From contig CAIIXF020000001.1 of assembly GCA_903813345.2 (NCBI GenBank), positions 39,833,366-39,897,365 of the forward strand: a stretch of DNA of 64,000 nt, written 5' to 3'. Under the pieces are notes generated by a model. The model made no database searches and was not told the DNA's origin. It saw nothing but the letters and a program-made list of their open reading frames with translations. Within the stretch, counting starts at the first letter, position 1, and each line of letters starts with the position of its first letter. This document shows, piece after piece, positions 23,135 to 38,700 of this stretch. The translations under genes were made by a program, and so were the position numbers. The DNA comes from Owenia fusiformis. Lineage: Eukaryota > Annelida > Polychaeta > Sabellida > Oweniidae.

Positions 23135-26100
23135 TCAAACGAAATATAAATTGAATAATGCACAAAAATAGATTAATTGTACACATAAAACCAAGGATTT
23201 AAATGGACTTAACAACGGATGAGGATTATACATCAATTTCAAATATAATGCAATGGAATATCAATTTTTACTGCAAATCATTCACATCATAAAACTGACC
23301 CCAACTCAAAATCAGTTACAATATTGGATCAAAATGAGATCGTATTAGTTACATATTATGTACAAAAATGCTGGGAAACGAATAATCGTTAATATGATAC
23401 ACGATCTTTATTGCATCTTGAATATCTGTTCTATCAGTTTTAATTTGATATTGTTTTGTATTGGCTTGCAATGTATATATTTTGGAAATTAGAATCCCTC
23501 TATATTTGGTCTTAATATGTAGTCGATATCTAGAAAAGTACTTAATGGGCTGTTTGATTTTATTGAGAATATGGGATTTAATCTTTGATGGCTTGCGGAA
23601 GAATATTTCTGATCGGATGTACTAGTATAGTACTCCACTGATAGTAATGTTAACACGTCGCATGCCATTCTTGTAACCAGGAAACTAAAACCCTGAAGCA
23701 TAATCAATATAAAGGATTATGGTTATGAGTTATGACAACATGTGTACGTATACGTGTTCGGTGTTTAAATTTTATGTAAAATATATTTGTTTGATCCCTT
23801 AATTAATGTGGAAGCAAATAACAGTGAGTGCATTTCACTTACAATCCTAATTTTATCATAACCTGAAAAATTAATTGGTATGATCTGATCGAATATGGAA
23901 GATAATTTTTGTGAATATTTACATATAGGCATTGTTTCATCTCTGGAATATTCAGATCAATAACTGGGGTCGCCCCGACATGTGGTTTGTTGGCTCTCAA
24001 GTTATTGTGCTGTAGTATGTTGTAAGACATGCTCTATTTGTTACTTTTTACTTTCCCTTGTCATCATTGATATGTTCGATCACTTGTTCAGCGACTTAAC
24101 GTGAGGCATATACATATAATGATTACTGAACAAATAAATTGCATTCATAATTTTGGACAGAGAACCTCTTTAAATCAATTAAATAAATTATGGTTCGCTG
24201 CTTGCTAAGCAAATAATTAGTCCGATCAATGAGATGCCCTGAACAGAAATTCCAATACTGAGAATGATCCTCAGGCACTTCATGGCTGAATACATAATGT
24301 CGATTAGTTTTAATGCGAGGCTAATGTAATCTGTTAATCCACTCTAGTATCACGTTTCCATAGCAACGTATTCAACAATAGACAAAGGCCTTTATTTCAT
24401 ATCTAATGACGTTCATCCTGATAATTATAAGCCACTGCAAGATTGATGGTGCCCGTATACGACGAGAGGGTGACAACCGTATCAAAATAATGATAGCTAA
24501 CAATGCTAACACATGGAGAACCATCAGTCAGTCACTGATTGTGATCCTGTTTTTTATGTCTCTGGTGTATCCTAGGTGTAATGTGTATGCGATAGTATAA
24601 AAAATAAATGTAAATGAGATACGTGTTTTAAAAACAACTGAGTTAAGGCCCGGGCATATAGACTTATTATATGCTTGGTCTTTATTTTATAGCTTACATC
24701 ATTGATAATGAAGTGATAATGATTTAAGTACGACAAATATCTCAAATAATTGGCCTGAAAATCATACTATGGAACCATTACATCTACCTAAGATGAAGCC
24801 ATGACAGAGTGGAACCTACCTGTACTTTTAGCAATATTGTCAAAATTGTCTCTTGACCAGTTTGGTAATTCTTAACAAATTCCTGATTATATTAAAAACT
24901 TTCTGCCCAGCTGATTGAAGGAATTTGAAAGTGAAATTATGAATTACATGTAGGAACCATATCCGACGTATGCTACAAAAAACTTTATTCTGACGCAAGG
25001 AGAATTGGCAGCCATTATTCAAACTCGATACTCTATTGCCCAGCTTGGAACAATTTAGTAAAATATTTCTATAAAATCCTCTTTGGCCCAGGTATTTCGT
25101 TTAAAGATGAACATTACGAATACTATGGTTATATTCAAGTTTCATTGGCAGTTATAATCTTCAAAATATGAGTAATACTGTTACCAAATTGGTACACGCC
25201 GGGCAACGGAGTATCGAGTTTAAATAACGGCTTCCTTTCCAATCCTCCTTGATTCTGATGCTACAAAGCCTGGGGAAAATCGATCACTTGGAAACCTTTG
25301 TTTTAAATTGATACATCTTGAGATAAACATATAAGTGATTCTTCGATGCCGAACCATGTATTGAAGACCAACGATGGGTTCCAATATGGACCTGCCAACG
25401 GAATACATTTGGCATCTATAAATTCTTAGACACCAAAATGATAGAAATGTTGTCCTAAAGCATTGAAATACCTTCAAATTTTCTAATTTCAATACCATTT
25501 GCAATGAATAGTGTCATTTCGCATCTTAAAGACATCTTCATTTACATTTTCTATCTATATCTGTATACTGTCTCTGTATTCCTGGGTATGATTTAAGATT
25601 TCCATCTTTTACTCAGCTTTCCAATATAATTGAACGTTTCAGCAATGTCATCAGAAAGAGGATGATAAGCCTAACAGTAACTATAAAAGATGGCGTCATC
25701 ACAATTTCTACAGTTCTGTAAAGGCAAACGCGATTAAATCAATATCAAGGTCAACTTATTATACCGTACATTTATTGAAGAGTTCTTACACAAGGTACAT
25801 ATCATGTATCTATCAACTTCACAGACACTTACTTGTTCGATCCTGTGACCGAACTGAGTATTTATCTAACGCTAGGTCTCTTTGCACTAACTGGTCACTG
25901 TATCAAGCGAAGGTTACGGCCGTCACATTCGCATTTTGTTTCGATTTCGATATTTTTAGTTTTCATCGAATTAAACTACTTTAAAGTTGACGTAATGCTT
26001 TCAAATTGATATTTAAACTAAATCCGACGTATTTGACATGGAAACTCTGGATTAGTTCAAATATGAAAGCATTGCGTCAACTATAAAGTAGTCACTCCCC

Positions 26101-26778
26101 GTCCGTCATCTTAAATACGAAGTTGACTGGCATTGGAAAGTGTCTAACGTCTAAGTATAATCATTCACTTCTACATGGTTCTGTTTCTGAAATTACTACA
26201 TCTAAGAAAAATAGAGTATAAAAATAGTAAAATAGTGAATGTTGGAAAGTGCCTAAGATGAATAAAATTCTTTTCTTCAATGAAAAGATCAACGCATGAG
26301 CAGGCAAGACGGTGAAATGGGCCCTAGGAAAAAAATGTACATTTGAAATGTTCATATGAAAAACGTGTATGTGGTCCCTTGGGAGGGAAAGTCATAAAAC
26401 ATGTTTGGTTCCTTGGAAGCTATATAACGTTTCATCAACCACTGCATAATGTATTTGTTGCTCCTCGAAACGAGACAGCCATCCTGTAACAACTAGCTAA
26501 TCTTCAATTTAAGAAGTGCTGTTTTAGCTGTAAATACACATTCATCTACTTTCAGAATAGCCTTGTTATATGGTAACATATCAGTCCTTCAGTGGACCAC
26601 ATAATCATTGCAAAAATCAATCATCTCAGCAACAAATCTTCCAAGGACAGTTCCTTATTGTCACATTGATTATATATACTGCCAAATATGGATCCTCGTA
26701 CATCATGTAATTAAACAAAAATGATGTTCAAATATCGAATGAGGTGATGATCCTTTTTGAATACATCAACTTGTGTCA
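23135..26778. other. Intergenic gap with two small inverted repeats
   Basis: This separates the 3' ends of the TMEM200-like gene and the K+ channel gene. It contains an inverted pair (about 24965-25060 against 25190-25275; core aaactcgatactc) and a hairpin at about 25970-26092 (aaactacttt...agtagt). A small open frame at 24406-24600 has a hydrophobic end but no recognised similarity, and I do not call it a gene. Confidence 0.5.
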
Positions 26779-29700
26779 TTACATTGTATTATTATTTGCC
26801 TTGCTTTTATTAATTGGTGTCATCAGGAGTACTTCGCTGCTGGAGTTAGCCTCTGATTCTGCAATTAGTTTCGCTCTTCTGTTTAAACTCTTTGCAGGAG
26901 TATCGAGACTGAAACACACGCCTCCATCACTGTCCAAATCAGACTTTGCAGGAGAGGGAGGAGCGGGGTTGCCAGACAGTGTTTTCTTCAAAGTTTTCCT
27001 TCGTATCAACTTCATACTTCTAGATTTTCTTGCTGAAAGGTTAGATTTAGTTCTTGCGTGGCGGTAAAACAATGCAAAGTTATTTGATATAACTGGAATA
27101 GTAAGGGCGACTAGGAGCAGGCCAGAAAGGGCACATAGTGCTCCGATCACATATCCGAAAGCGCTCCTGGGATGAACATCTCCATAGCCTACGGTTGTCA
27201 TGGTGATTATTGCCCACCAGAACCCCAATGGAATAGTCTCAAAACTGCCGTTGGCCGTAGATTCACTGAGATGACCTTCGATGTAAAATATCAGCGTAGA
27301 GAACACCAACATAGCAATAAGCAGAAAGATTGCCAGCATGAGGAGTTCCTGGACACTAGCTTTGATAGCATGGACGAGGATGCTCAGAGCCTTGTAATGT
27401 TTGACTAAATGGAAAATACGAAAAATACGAATGATCCGAAGAATAAAAATCAGCTCGAGTACGGCTTTATGGTGGCTAATACAGTTGTCAGGTGCAGGGG
27501 CATAGGTGAGAATAACCTGCACATACAGCGGTAATAGGGCCACAATGTCTATGATGTTCATGAAACTCTTAAAGAACTCCAATTTCTTAGGAGCGAATAC
27601 AATGCGAACAATGATTTCAATCGTGAAGAAGACGGTGCACATCATGTCCATGTTTTGTAAGGATGGAATAGCCTTTTCCAGCACAATTGTTTGGTTTTTG
27701 CCTTCGCAAACGCTTGTGATGTTGTCCTTAATCTGAAGTATCGGTAGTGTTTCAAGACAGTAGCCACTGATAGATGCCATGACGAACACAAATGATGTCA
27801 CTGCATAGAACTGCAAGGAAAAAAACAAAATGAGTTGAGCTACTAATAATGATTACTTTATGAAAATGAGGGCATTCACTTAAAAGATCATTATTATGTA
27901 GAGCTGAGAATAGCCATTACCGATATTACAACCTTACATTATGATCCTCGTTGAACTAGTAATTTAGTTTAAGAATCAAGCTATCAGCTTCCACACCTGC
28001 TTTAACACATTTAAAGGTATTTAAGCATGACAAAATATCACCACCTTGCTTCAATTAAGGTGGTGATAGTGTAAATGATAGTGTAAGTGTTAGTGTAACA
28101 ATTGTTACAAACGCCGAACGCACAACACTGACTCCGAACACCGGTTACAAAAAACGATAGGTATAACAATATATCACCAATTTATCGCATGATGATGAAC
28201 ATTTTATAATATATGCCTAAGAAATATATTACCTCTAATCTAAATCATACCAATGTACCCTTAGGTTACAAATAACTGATGAATCAAATGTTATGAATGC
28301 GTTACACCTACTCTACCCAGGGGTTCAAGTTTTACAACACCGTTTCCAGGCAGTGCTTCGCTGAGGGTTACCACTCGAAATATATCACGCAAAACTTTCA
28401 TAAAACACTTTTGCTCAATTACACCGGTACTGCTTTATATTTTATGTTTTGTTATCAGTTTCCCCTGGGTCTCTTATGAATGCCACAACTGTCCACAAAT
28501 TAACTTCAAGCTATTCATTGATTGCTAAAATAATACATTAAAACTATAATGATATTTCAGAACTTGCATTGAATCCCTCGATACCCTATTAATTGTTATA
28601 ATGGAATAGTTTATAAAAACATACCGATGATGCCAGTGACATTACATACACTCTCCACCATACAAAAAATGTTGTAGGCTATTAATATATAATATAACAT
28701 AATTTAGTCATCGTCATTCGCCAATTATCGAACAGCGTCATGTATGACTAAACCCTATCTATAATTCATAGTTTCCATATATATAGCTCTCTATTGTAAA
28801 AACATAATTTAATATAATACTTTTAACAATGGGAACACATCAATTCTCCAACTATAAAAAATGTCCTTGTGGAAGTCACAAGTTATTACATAAACCCAGC
28901 GCAAACGCATTTTCCTCTTCATTGGGTTGCGCAAAGGGCAATATTGACCCGTGTCGCACAAAGGGCAGTTGATCAGTGTTACACAAATGGCAATTGACCT
29001 GTGTCACACAGACGCCAATTAGTCTGTGTCGCAAAAAGGACAGTTTACCTGTGTCACACAAACGACAGTTAACCCGTGTCGCACAAACGGCAGTAGACCC
29101 GAACCACACAAACGACAGTAGACACATACTGTACAAACGGCAATTGACTCATGTCAAACAAATAGTTGCCTTGTATCGCACAACAGGTACTTGGCTTGTA
29201 TCGCACAAATGGTATTTGACCTGTGTCGCACAAAGGGAACTTGGCCTGTGTCGCAGAAAGGTTACTTGGGCTGTGTCGAGTAAGGGGTATTTGGTATTTG
29301 GCCTGTGTCGCACAAAGGGCACTTGAATAACACAAACCGCTGTTGACCGTTGGCGCACAAAATGCAGTTGACTTGGCGACTGGCGTACAAAGGGCGGTTG
29401 CCACGTATCTCTAAGGACAGTTGGCGAAAAGGGCAATTTTCAACAGATGTCAGAATAGATGTTCAGAGTTACCTGGAAACTTGCCTGGTTTATTCGAGGA
29501 AGGTTTGAAAGGGCAATGAATATGAGATAAGTCTCAAATGATGTTATGAGAGCCCTCAGGAATCCAAAGGTCGAGATGATCAATGATAAATATAGAAAAA
29601 AAATCTTCAATTATGTGCGCTGTAACGCAATTAATGGGAAATGAGAATCTAAATAGACTGCTATGATGTTTTATTATGGCAAATTAGGTTAATATAATAT

Positions 29701-32700
29701 GTGCAGAGCAGTTGCATTACGACAAGACTAAGTAGTATATATCAGAAGTAAAGACTACTGCAGCACGAAGATAGCACAAGAACTTAAAATTAGGGACTCG
29801 ATGACAGCTAATATATACTTTCATTTGTTTCCCTGCTTCGGCATTGGAAGGTTTATTACCATGGCATGCGTAGAACCCTTTATAATTAGGTTGAGAGAGG
29901 CATCTCATGGTTACTCGCCAATAGCACTATTATTTTGTAGTTCGGACACGTTTTCCAAAAGGTCGTTAATTCAAGCATAATTAGCTAGAGTACATGCACA
30001 GAGAAAGCCAATGGATCTAGACAGTACTAGATAAGAAACATGAATTGAAGCAATTAAGTTAACTGATGGCCTATTTCACGGAACAAATGAGTGCCCGGCT
30101 TGATGTAATGAGTACTTCGGAAACACTAGAGTATACCTTGTTTTTTGTAACAAGCAGTTCTCTCTGGGAATGGAGAATCTGCTCCATTGGACAAATCGGT
30201 TGAACGTATGCGACAAGTTATCGTTTATATATGAGCTGCTATAACAGTTCTCTCAGAAACTAAACCGACGACACTGTGCACTGCTTAGGCCAACGCTTGG
30301 ACCAATCTACCTCACTTTGTATTTTGTTTAATACCATTTGAGACATTGCAATGCAATGTTTGTGGTTAAATAGTTTTCTCTGACATTTTAACAAATGTAT
30401 TGGACAAAATATGGAATCGCACTCACCAGGAAAGTCATTTGGTCCCCACGTGTTGTACCCCCAGGGTTGTACCTTAACCCGCGCGTTCAACTGTCTCGCG
30501 TAATTGGTACAGCCCCCATGTTTATTTCTGATACGCCGACAGCCCATACTCGACATCCTCGCGGTCACCGCGCGATAACAACTACGTGCGAACGTACACC
30601 GTATGTACATTTACGTACCATTGCATATCTAGATGAGCGTGGGTGGTCGAGGACTAGCCACACCTTCCACTGAAGTTCCGTCCACCTTGTTGTACTGTTT
30701 TCTCTCTGCAGTCGAATCGTTTCTTTCAGTGTATCGTCGTTCATCAGACTGTCATTAAATTCAGCAAGAATCATCTAGAAATAAGTAGTATTCAAATTAT
30801 CCACATATGTTTGTGTTTTAAGATCTAAATTTATGATGAAGAAGACTTCTTTATCCTAGGCTCATCTGAGTATAACTCATTTTATGAATATAGAATAGAA
30901 ATACCAGTAGTACCTGATTATCAATGTAAGAACTATATTTGGTCCAGCAACAGGGCAGTATGTTTGATTCATCAATCTGCCAAAAGTCAAGTTCCCTTTT
31001 TACCAAGGCTCCACAAACATCCATCGGAACGTGTAGTTCACCTAAACAAATTTACCATATTTCAAAATCTAGCTCTAATTTCAGTATATCAATTCAATAT
31101 ATCCAATCTTAGAAGTTCTCATCATGACTTTGGAAAAATGGCAAATGTATGCTCATGCCTTCACAAATGTGGACTCGAAATTGTCAAAATATTTTTCAAT
31201 TGTGGTCTCAACTTGAACTAACCTAAATGTTAACATTCTCCATTTCTTAGGTAACATTCAAATTGACAAAAAATGGTCTGATCAAAACACTTTTATTTGG
31301 TCATCAAGATCCTCAATTTAAAAGAATATTTTGATTTTTACTGGTATCAAGTTTTTTTATCAGCCAATTCCACTTTTTAAAAATGCTTAAAGTCCCCGTC
31401 TAAAGTTTGAAAATATTTTTTTATTATTCATTTACTATTTGTCAGGACTTAAAAAGTGATTTTAGAGATTTTTGAACAAAAAAAGTTTTTGAACAAAAAG
31501 TTGTGAGCATTTCATTTCTCAAATATTCAAATTTCCCGCCATTTTTCCAAAAAAGTTGAAATTTCTTAATCATCAAATATTTCTTAATGCATTTCAAAAA
31601 AGATTATCTTTTTAACACCAATGCAAAGATTGAACAAAAGACACACTATTTCAATAATAAAATGTCATATTTAATGGGCCACTTCAATGTTCTAGCTTAT
31701 CAAAAATATTTTGAAACATTAGTGATGTCACTAAGGTAACAAAAACTTTTTGAAAAAAAAATTGAATTTTTTTTCGATGTCAATCTTTTCTAAACATGCT
31801 AGACTTTCATAAAAAACCAATGTTGATTGTCTAACCAGGTTAAAAGGAAGAATAAATTATGTTTTAGATATCATTGTACCATTGGTTTCTATGAGAACTA
31901 AAATTTTGAAATGCATTTTTCTCAGAACCATTTTCATGCATCGATAAGTTCATTTCTCGCATGTTTATCAACCGATTTTCTTAATTTTTTCGGCAAAAAA
32001 CATGGGAGGATGAATGCTATGCATTGGTATGAATTGTGGCTAATTAGAAGATATGAGTGACCTCTTAAAGTTGGTTTTAAATAAATTCACAAATTTTGGA
32101 ACAAAAAGTCTATCAAAAACCACTTTTTGAAATTTAAAAAAAAAGTTTCACATATCACACTTTGATAACATTGGGTAAGACTACAATATAAGCCAAAGTG
32201 GTTTAAACTTTACATGGGGCCTTTAAGATTGCCTCCCCTCACTCCACCAAGAGGAGATAAAACCACATGATTCAATTGATGACATACGATTTCCTCCTAG
32301 TTGACCTAGTTTTAAACCAATCAACGATCAACTCGCTAAACCAATCAGCGACGATGTCATCTCAATACAGATTTACATGATAAGCGTATGTCATCTTTGA
32401 ACCCTGGGGTTTCTCCCTCTCTTCACTCCACCAGATCCTTTTGATATACAGAGTGTCCTCATAATGCTAACTTCATAGCGATTTGTCACTCTCATATATA
32501 TATATATCGTGACCATTGTATTAAATTATGAAATAACTGAAATACAACATAAAAAAATAAGTTTGGAAACCGGAAGTTCCATTTCGGATCACTTCGCAAA
32601 GCCTCTTTTCGGTGATTTCAAAAAGTCTTAAATTTGTAATTAAGAAATAGAAAGATTCAACCATTTACAGGCTTTGGTCTGCTATTAATGAAAACTTCCG

Positions 32701-35700
32701 TTTCCCAAATTTATGGAGGGGAGTGTACGTTCCTTTCATTATAAGTTTTAAGTAACAAACAGGTAATTGTTATAATAATTGTGTAACAATTTTTATTTTC
32801 TAAAATACAGGTGGCATAAACAAAACGGGAATATACACAATTTGTGTCACCCGTTTTATTGTTAAATATAGTTAAGATAAAATTATGAATAAATTGATGA
32901 ATAAAAATAAAAAGCATGCAGTTCTGAAATTTTTAAATAACTTTCTCAACGAAGATGGATTTTTTTGTGTATTGAAAATGTGTGAAACAGTAGACTGTAC
33001 AATGTAGCATCATACTCATCTACATAATATATGTTTCATTTTGGCATACTCATCGTATCGAATTATTTGATACAAAATCACACATTGAAATGAAACGCAA
33101 ACGCAAATTAAACGTCTAAAATCCAAGAAAGTTATTTCGGTAATAAACGAAAATGACTGTTACATTTTTGTGTCAACTGAAGCGTATTTACTTGTTTCGG
33201 ACAAACCTTGATTTCTTATTTTGTGCCACGTTTCTCTGCCTCGACGATATTTTACAAGATTTTTAAAATTATAACGACATATCTGTAAATTTTATTTGGA
33301 AAGAAAACAGTGTCAATCAGTGAGAGGCCGTCTGATTTAATCTACATTAATTTAACTTGACGCATTTAATCGATTTGCGATGTTAATTTGCACATCGTGT
33401 ACATACGATTTCCAGATTTTTTGTTCAATTCACATTACCATACGTAATTGGATAGCGGAAAGTGATAACACAAATAAATCTCCAGTAGACAGATTTCATC
33501 CACCAAACGCAGGGCGCCATAAAACGTCCACTCTGTTCTCTCCTTTATACAGAGTGGATGGTGTCCGGAGTCACGTGTTCCGAAATAGACAGATTCAAAT
33601 ATTAAGACTGAAAATAGTATTAATTTATATTGGCATAGTCTTGGCTTTTCAATACCATAATTATATAACATTCATCACGCACCAAGATAGACCATCTAGG
33701 TGATCCCGATTCTAGGTGTTTTTGTTATATCTTTAATCTCAACTCAATAACTCCATAGGCGTAGCTACTAGCCAGGGGTTGCGATGGGTGCGATCGCAGA
33801 AGAAGAGAGCTTTAAAATGCTTTTACAGTAGCTCAATTTTGAAGGAAGTTGCATCAATCTTTGTAAAATTCAAGATAAATGGTTATGCCACAATCACCCC
33901 CCCCCCCTTACTGAAAACCGCGATCGCACCCCCCCCCCTCCCCTGACTGAAAGCTGGCTACGCCCCTGAACTCAATACTTCATCAAAGCGAGGGACATAA
34001 AAAGTGCGGAGATATATATCAATCGTGCCTTGTATTAATTCCGCACATAGCTAGGGAAGATATATCAAATTCTAGCCAGTGAGAACATAGTATTTCAAAC
34101 AATCTATATTCTTGAAACAACAACCAAGCATCATAACCAGCAGAGTGTTTCATAATGACTACACCCCCATCAGCCACCAATCCTAGATAGCATACCCCCA
34201 TTTGTTCACATTAAAGCTTCTTCAATGCTGTTATGGATAAACTAGGAGTACTGGGTTTTATGAGAAATAAAGCTATTAGTTCTCCTAAGACCCAGAACGA
34301 ATGGGTCGCCTAACTTAAACCCCACACTGACTCTTAAGAAAGGTAAATGGCTCATGATCCAAGTTTAGGAAAATTGATTTCTTTTGTTCCTACAATGAGG
34401 TAAATGTGTTGAGAAGTGGGTGGGTATAATTGGTTCAGCTTTAATGCACTGCATGTAACATGTAACTTTTTCTAATTCTGTTAACTGTTTTTTTTTCAAG
34501 TTAGCATTCATTCAAAATGTCAACACTTGACTCAGAAGGCATTCTGTTTGCACATACCTCCTGGCCACAATCACGAGGCTTTGTCGTCAACTGTACTGTC
34601 CACATTAATGTAAAAATATTGATCTCTCCCTGATTTTTCCATCAACGTTTCCACCAAAATAAAGGATTTAATCAGTGCTTATGTCACAGCATCTACACCT
34701 TTTAAGCTAATAGCAGATCAACAATTCAATAGATGCAAATTAAATTAAATTGAAAAACTACCGGATAGATTAAGCCCAGAATGTTCTGAAGTCTCAACTT
34801 GTAAGCTTGTAATTTGTCCTAGGTTGTAATGGAATACTGATGAAGCATCTCCGTAAGAGTAATAAATGCAATCCCGATCTAGATCTGTGAGTTAATGAAA
34901 TCGAATCCACAGACATTCATTGTATTATATTTTCCAGCTAGCCATGGAAACCTATAAACGATAGCGTGCGGACTGTTTGTGGAACAATCAATGGAGCAAG
35001 CCACAAGTCACTAAAACTGAAATTCCCTGATATTAACTACATATTTCTCGAAGCAGCAATAATTCATACTCAAATCCTCTAAAATAAAACCATCGAAAAA
35101 TAAGAGATTTTATTATCTTTTGTTCACCTTTACTTTTTGAAATTCTGACATGGATTTATTATAATACATTGAGAATGCCTGTTAAAGTGATGATTTTTTT
35201 AAATGTTCATGCGCCACTTTGAGGAAGACGTCACATCTTGTTTGATTGATACTGTCTGCTTGTTTATTTGGGTATAGTATACGATGCAACAACTGCAACC
35301 GAGTCACCCAAGACAGTGTTCGATATTAGCAAGCTCGATTCTATTGATCGATGTCATTAATTGGGAAAGACATGTGCCAGCAAGGTCATTTTGTAGCTTT
35401 AGAGAGATCTATTTTCCATAAATCATGATCAGGGATTCACCCGATAGTTGTAACAAAGAGGGAGTGCAGCCCTTGTCTACTGAGGAACAATGCGCCCTAT
35501 TTCTTTTCTTGATCCCAATGTTTCATCAGTTGCAACCAGTTCATATGATGTCACACATCTAAGATTTGAAAATCTGTTGTTGCTGTTGTTCAAGATCGCT
35601 TCGCTTGATTAATAAACATTTACAAATGGAATACCAACAGGATAACAAGGAAAATTATCTCTAGCAAATAGTTTTTTCAAACCTGTATAAGATAACCTAA

Positions 35701-38700
35701 AAACGAATAATGTTGATTTAGATAAAACAAATGAAGCACTGTGCAATACATTTCAATAAGAAAGTATTTTGAGCCTTAAGCACGTCAAAGTACGTATTTA
35801 CCATACGTGCATTAAGGTAAATCACAGTAACACTATCGGCCCTCTTACTCATCAATCGGATAATCCTATAGTTGTCTAATAATGTGATGATGAAAAGAGC
35901 AAGCCACAATCTGAAATAACCTTTAAACATTTAGGTATACGCTCAGAGATGAGATACTATAATCTTTACTTAGACACGTCAGAACACCGTGACGTACATA
36001 TCATTCTCCCGAAAAGGAGAAGTTCTCAGTCATGCGCATTAGTCTCTTAAATGACCTTAAAGGTTTGTGACAATAACCTACGCTCTGGCAGGGACATATA
36101 GACCTAAATTACAGTCAATAACTTCCTCGTGGGAGTTCTGACATCATTTTTCTTTTTCTGAATTGACATATTTCAGTTGCTGGTGCTATGGCTTGCTAAG
36201 CAGTCTTAACACGATTACATGGTACTCCAAGTAGGAAACCATATTCCCCGCATGTCGTGTAATATTCACTGAAATACATCATTTGGATATGAAGCAGGTT
36301 ATAATTTCATAAAGCCTCATTAGATTGATTGTGTTAAAGATTTATGAACCGGGTCTGTGTCAACTTGATCTCCACGAATTTACAATTGTTTTCACTTGTG
36401 ACTAAACACTTATTTTTTGTGAGACCTATAGCTAATTGATCCATCAATTCGATGTCCGCCATGCTTAAACGGAAATTCACCTGGGTTCCTAGGAGATATT
36501 TAACACTGGTGGATTAGCCCCCTCCCCCTAAGATGGGCCCAAAAATTTGGCCACAAAACATTTTGGGCCTATTTGGTCATTTCTGGGTAAAATGGCCTAA
36601 AATTTTCAAATGTTGGGTCCAATTTGTGGTTTTAGTGGCCCAAGCCTTTCTCAATGTTGTTTCCCATGAATACCATTCGGTTAGGTTCACCTTGACACAA
36701 ATCCATTTGAAAACACCCGTCTATCAATTTCAACGGTTCGGCCATTATTAGAACCTGGGACAAAGGAATTCCCCTAATAAGAAGGAAACAGGTGAAGCGC
36801 AAAATTAATCAAAACACCCCTTGGGGACTCTTGGTATTAACAGATTAACAGATTAAAGGGCCTAAATGCCAACTGATTCTAAGATACGCAAGATTTAAAA
36901 AAGCCTGTACCATCAACAGTTTTTGTTACAAACCCTCTTTTTGTAAATAGTAGAACTTGACATAGTGCTCACGCAATTTTGAATTAAATGTCTTTCAGAA
37001 TGATCAGAGGTACATACACCCCACATACTTTATTCTTACCTCCAATTTTAGAGCACAACCCCTTTTGAAAAGTACATGTTTGAAAATAATCTTAGCTGTT
37101 AGGCTTAATGCTTTTAATACATCCTATCGGACTTTTCGTTTAATATTAGGGAGATTAAGCTACGTTTTCAATGTTCAAGAGAACCTGAACGCGAACGTGT
37201 AATATTATGACCCCGGGGATTACTGAGCCCCTCTCATTTTTTTCTAGGGACCGAATTGCAACTATTTTCTAATTTTCTTTATACCTTTATACTCAAGAGG
37301 GTAAGTGAACAATACGTAGGGGGAAACGTATCTCCAGAGGACCATTATTCTACACGTTCACGTACAGGTTGTCTTGAAATCGTATAGCTTACCTCCCTAT
37401 TATCATTTAAAACCGAGTCAGCATAAACGGCAGTAAAAACCCTTGTGCTAGACTACATAACATTCATATCATCTTATTAATACTATAGCATTTCATTGCC
37501 TACATAGTATGTCTTTCTAGCTGATTCGAAGTTAACATACCTGAGTGAAGGATCTGAGTTTTTAATAAGACTGTTTTAGATATATATAATATCGCCAATG
37601 TGATGGTTGCCATTGTGATATTGTTTCAAAATCATTCAGACATTTTACAATTATGAAATGGAACTGTCGTTTTTAGAATTGTTGAGTAATAGCATTGTGC
37701 ATGAATTATTAATTCTCATATGTTTCCATTTGCAAGCTGTTAATCTCGTATACGTTGTGATATAGATCTTCGGAGAGTGTTTTATTGTATACATGTCACA
37801 TTATTAAAAAGAATGAACAATCGGAAAAATCCATGATCCTATTTTATGCCTTTTAGATGATTAGTATCAAACAAGTTGTATGTAGTGCCAAAGTTCTCAC
37901 AATAACCTAAATATCACCCATCCAATCCCTACCCGAAAGTAGCTTCTGTTTTGGCGTTAATTAGTACCGTGTAAAAGGGTAGGAGGTCCTATTAATTTAT
38001 GGCCCTACTCTCCATTGATTGACCTCTTTCCCTTATTATCTTATACACAATCAGGGCCATTAAGGGCCTTTAAAAAGGGGGACCATTATCCCTGGGGGAC
38101 CATAATTTCTTTCACACCGGATTTACAAGTCACAGGTTGAGTCCGCACCATCGAATGGTCGTGTGGACCAATGTTACCCTTAAATAGCAAAACTTCTAGA
38201 TTAAATATCATCTCATAGATAATCTTACAGTATGGAATTCTAATGTTTCATTTTCCAATATCGAATCATAAAAATGCTGGCCGACACCTGTTGTGTTTGC
38301 ACCTTTAGTAAACTAAAGTTAGGTTTCTTGTAATGAACGAGACCTCCAAAATAAGCAATACTAACACGTGTTCAATAGTGTAAATATATCTTTGAGACCA
38401 GACCTTCTTCATGATACTAAAATACATCCAAGTCGACAAAGACTAAATGTTCCCCTCAAAACTTAAAAAACGCCAAATCATTTATAATTATTCTTTGTAA
38501 ACATTTATTCTTACCACTTCGGTAAAAGTCGATAATGCCACTGAACACACCAGGGTGGCGATCGTAGAAATATTCCTTCTTGTCCACCTCAAGATGGCGA
38601 TCGGCCAAAGAACAGAGGCGGGTGTTGCGGTATCTCTGGAGCGTGGAAACGACGGTCTCGTGTCGCAATCCCCCAACATTGATGACGATTTTAACATCAT

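Noticed and set aside
24406-24600. 64-codon open frame with a hydrophobic end
   Set aside because: No recognised similarity, no conserved context, and the length is expected by chance in AT-rich DNA of this size.
26744-27067. Plus-strand frame of 107 codons opposite the K+ channel
   Set aside because: It is the antisense shadow of the well-supported channel exon.
29069-29436. Overlapping open frames of about 95-116 codons on both strands
   Set aside because: All run through the 25-bp minisatellite and share its repeated words; they are repeat artefacts.
33380-33703. 107-codon frame in channel intron 1
   Set aside because: No domain, no family similarity and no splice-bounded conservation.
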